Shown: piece by piece, positions 61,320-64,000 of the stretch
How positions within the stretch are numbered: the stretch's first letter is position 1
Layout: the number at the start of each line of letters is the position of its first letter
From: Megamerina dolium
Taxonomy: Eukaryota > Arthropoda > Insecta > Diptera > Megamerinidae
Direction: 5' to 3'
Length of the DNA: 64,000 nucleotides
Assembly (NCBI GenBank): GCA_963854835.1
Contig: OY978526.1
Coordinates: forward strand, 16,295,868-16,359,867
The notes under the pieces: model-generated
The model's input: only the letters and a program-made list of their open reading frames with translations
Database searches by the model: none
What the model was told of the DNA's origin: nothing
Translations under genes and position numbers: made by a program

Positions 61320-62160
61320 TGCTTCAATTTTTAACACCCAATAGGATGAGGTGACATATATGGGATATATTAGTCTTCAAAAATACGATCTGAATCGATT
61401 TAGTCAAGTACATGTGTCTGCCTATCTGTCTGCCTGTACATAAGTTTGTCTCTCTGATTGCTGAAAATTGGTACTTGAGATTATTTTCACCAAAGAACGA
61501 ATGAGTTAATAATGGGCGAAATTGAATGAAAACTACGCCTACCTCCCATACAAAAATATGTTTCTAAATTTAGCTTTTTTGCACTTTGTACGCGAAAATA
61601 TACACTTTTCAAACTAAAAGTTGGTATATGAAGTTAATTTTACCACAAAATTTATATATTAGAAAATGAGTGTAATCGATTGAAAATCGCTCATACTTCC
61701 CATATAAAAGTATGTTGTTGAATGATTATGTTTTCTCACTTTACGTGCGAAAATATAGAGCTATGAAGCTGTAAATCAGTATGTACGATTATATCTATTC
61801 ACTGATTTATATTTCAGAAAATAAGGTATATCGGTTAAGAACTACTCCTACCTCCCATACAAACTTATGCTTTACCATGTATATTTCCCCACTTTTCACA
61901 CGGAAATATTAACATATCAAGCTGAAACTCAGTACATGCGATTATATTTGCTAAGCAAATACTTACTTAAAAAATTGCTGTATTCTGGTGAACATCATCT
62001 CTACCTCTCATACAAAGATATATCCTCGAGTGTACTTTGGGCACGAAAATAAAAAGCTATAAGCTATGTGCAAATATGTTTGAAAATAGGTATCAATGGG
62101 TGAAAACCACGCCTGCTTCCAGTACAAAAGTTTCATTTTTCGAAAGTATGGCTACTTCCC
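61320..62160 (+). repeat. Dispersed repeat family A: head plus about four tandem units
   Basis: The head (61320-61540) contains GAATCGATTTAGTCAAG, a CTGTCTGCCTGT run and ATTATTTTCACCAA. Units are anchored on ACCTCCCATA or ACTTCCCATA at 61541, 61695, 61850 and 62003, giving periods of 154, 155 and 153 bp, plus a shortened last unit near 62114. It ends only about 100 bp before the acceptor of the third visible exon of the large gene. Confidence 0.78.
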
Positions 62161-62273
62161 TCTCATAGAACATATTACCGACGTTGAGCATTCCAAAATA
62201 TGTATTTGAACTGAATTCACTATTACAGAATAAAATGTTTAACCTTTCGTCTTTACATTTTTCTTACTTTCAG

Positions 62274-63098
62274 AACGAAATTAACGAAGTATTTGAATTA
62301 CACAAAGCGCGCCAAAGAATACAGAAAATGCAAGAGGAACAGCAGCAAAAACAAGAAAATTTGTCAACTGACATCGCCACCACAACCAGTGAATACCACA
62401 ATGACGAATTATCACATTCCACAGAATCAGATAGTGGATTTGACAGTGCCACTTGTGGACACAACAGTAGCTGCAATGTAAGCATTGCCAGTTGTGGTGT
62501 CAAGAATAAATCACCACAACGTTTCACAGGACAAATATCAGCTAATGGTGATCAACATCAACATCATGCTGAGATAATTAGTACACCAGCAGCAGCAGCA
62601 GCATCTACACTGACAACTGAAGAACAAAGAAAAACAATAACCAAGTTAAAAGCTTTACCACCACCACCAATAAGTCCCACACCACCGTCAACTGCCAGCA
62701 CTGCTAACGAGAACAACACCAATGATGACACTACTTCAACTTCTGTGTCAACACTGAAGCGCCTGCGTCAACAATTGCAACAACATGTAAGGGCTACCGA
62801 TGCGAATGCCACCACCGGCGCCGTTGGTGTGGCATCTGAGACCAATGACGATCTTAATATTTGGGCAAACAAATTCCTACGAGATCTGGACAACTTAATG
62901 GCAACATCAGATAAATTGCCAACATCTTCATCGGCCGCGTCGTCACCAACATCAACAACATCACCAATGCTGTTGTCGGCTGCTGCAACAGCAGCCATAC
63001 AGAGTCGTTATGGCAAAAACAATACGATGACAGATCGCGAACATGCTACCACAGCAGCGATGGCGGCAAATGGCATAGTTCTAAGACCGGAGAAGCAT
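62274..63098 (+). CDS. Large unidentified gene, third visible coding exon
   Basis: The acceptor TACTTTCAG (62265-62273) and donor AGCAT|GTAAGT (63098/63099) enclose exactly 275 codons in phase 0 at both ends, which matches the phase-0 end of the previous exon. It opens with NEINEVFELHKARQRIQKMQ and EEQQQKQ, predicted to be a coiled coil continuing from LQEYLERVK. Then come an acidic/Ser block (SDSGFDS), a proline-rich KALPPPPISPTPP, LKRLRQQLQQHV and a conserved-looking DDLNIWANKFLRDLDNLM. Ser/Ala/Thr-rich sequence follows. The gene continues beyond the window. Coiled coil plus proline-rich segments suggest a protein-interaction or scaffold role, which is inference. Confidence 0.87.
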
Positions 63099-64000
63099 GT
63101 AAGTAAACACAAACAAATGATGATCTTGTGTATGTTTTCTATTTTCAAGTGTGTGTGTGTGTATGTGTGTTTATTTGCCTACTCTTAATGATTGTAAGTA
63201 TGTTTGTAGATACTCATATGCATTGTAATAGCTAATGTTGAAGTAGTAAAATGTATATATGCATTCTAAAATGTATATATGCATTGTAAAATGTATATAT
63301 TCATTGTATCAACAAACTTCTTGCTCGAACAAAGACCTTGCAAATATATTGTATATAAACATGTGTATAAATAACATACATTAGAGAGGATCATCTATTT
63401 AACTATTTAGAAATCATAACCATCATTGAAGATATCAGCAAAAATGTTCAAATATTACCGATATTTGTACAATTGAATGAATTTTTTTTTTGCTATATCC
63501 ATAAATTCCCAATAAATTCTTTTCTCACAAAACATTAAACGCGTACTAACATATATTCACATATTCATATACGCAAGATTACTTTTATGATTTTGCTAAA
63601 TAAACAAAATCGAAACAAAAATTCAGCCTAAACCTTTGCTTTAAATTTCAACACAATTCGATAAGAAATCTACAGAATTAATCTGATGCAACTTACAAGT
63701 TTTAACAAGCAAAAAGTCTTCATTTATATACATATATCGTATATTCGTAAATGTAATACTCGTACAGTTCATATGCAAAAGTTGCCGCACAAAGGCCGCA
63801 CAGTGGGAGCGCTTCATATAAAAGTAGACCATAAATAAAAAAACGTACTGGGCATTTGAAAGTTAGCACAGATGTTTCTCAGATTAAAACGACTCAAATA
63901 TGTGCAAACGCAAAAAATCTACCCATAAACATTTCTAGCTCCCATATAAAAAAGGCTAACTAATATATTATTTTGTAATTTTATCAACTTGTTTCATATA
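63099..64000. other. Start of the third visible intron
   Basis: Intron from the GTAAGT donor to the window edge. It holds a 20-bp tandem repeat (listed separately) and a possible family A scrap near 63940 (TAGCTCCCATAT). No exon was recognised. Confidence 0.6.
63247..63306. repeat. Three tandem copies of a 20-bp unit
   Basis: TAAAATGTATATATGCATTC is repeated at 63247, 63267 and 63287, with one or two changes per copy. It lies about 150 bp downstream of an exon donor. Confidence 0.85.

Overview
The window looks like chromosomal DNA of a higher (cyclorrhaphan) fly, possibly a tephritid-type fruit fly. The order is supported by very AT-rich introns with long T/A runs, CAA/CAG-encoded polyglutamine and polyasparagine proteins, GT-AG splice sites of insect type, a natalisin-like neuropeptide precursor and typical dipteran transposons. 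The family-level guess is inference only.

Two protein-coding genes are present. A large gene of unknown identity runs left to right. Three of its coding exons can be placed (17797-19670, 34186-34907, 62274-63098). Their splice phases join perfectly (phase 1, then 0, then 0 at the last donor) across introns of 14.5 kb and 27.4 kb. The gene is open at the right edge and probably at its left end. Its second intron contains a complete gene on the opposite strand. That gene has coding exons at 59493-58700, 51845-51130 and 49696-48468, again with matching phases, and encodes a secreted precursor with three amidated FxPxR-type peptides: natalisin, a tachykinin-related neuropeptide of arthropods.

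Mobile DNA explains most of the remaining structure. At 11265-15928 lies a near-complete R1-clade non-LTR retrotransposon on the minus strand. It sits inside a (GT)n/(AC)n microsatellite and its two ORFs meet at a TAATG stop-start. At 31220-32870 is a complete Tc1-type DD34E transposon with an uninterrupted transposase and IR/DR-type ends. A tRNA-derived SINE has one copy with a clear target-site duplication (53799-54166), one copy with a different tail (30732-31100) and fragments. There are also a foldback/MITE-like element (5194-5694), a repeat family built of 153-154 bp tandem units (about 8515-9500, 40670-41700 and 61320-62160, plus a head-only copy at 26530-26830), a second family (22245-23515, about 36395-36905 and 53130-53650), and relics of a LINE (47709-48083) and a DDE transposase (about 576-746).

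Other intronic oddities are a perfect 25-bp hairpin (27328-27381) and a decayed partial copy of the second coding exon of the large gene (28988-29044), 5.6 kb upstream of the true exon. The rest is intronic or intergenic sequence with microsatellites and no supportable gene. No rRNA, genuine tRNA or CRISPR array was seen.
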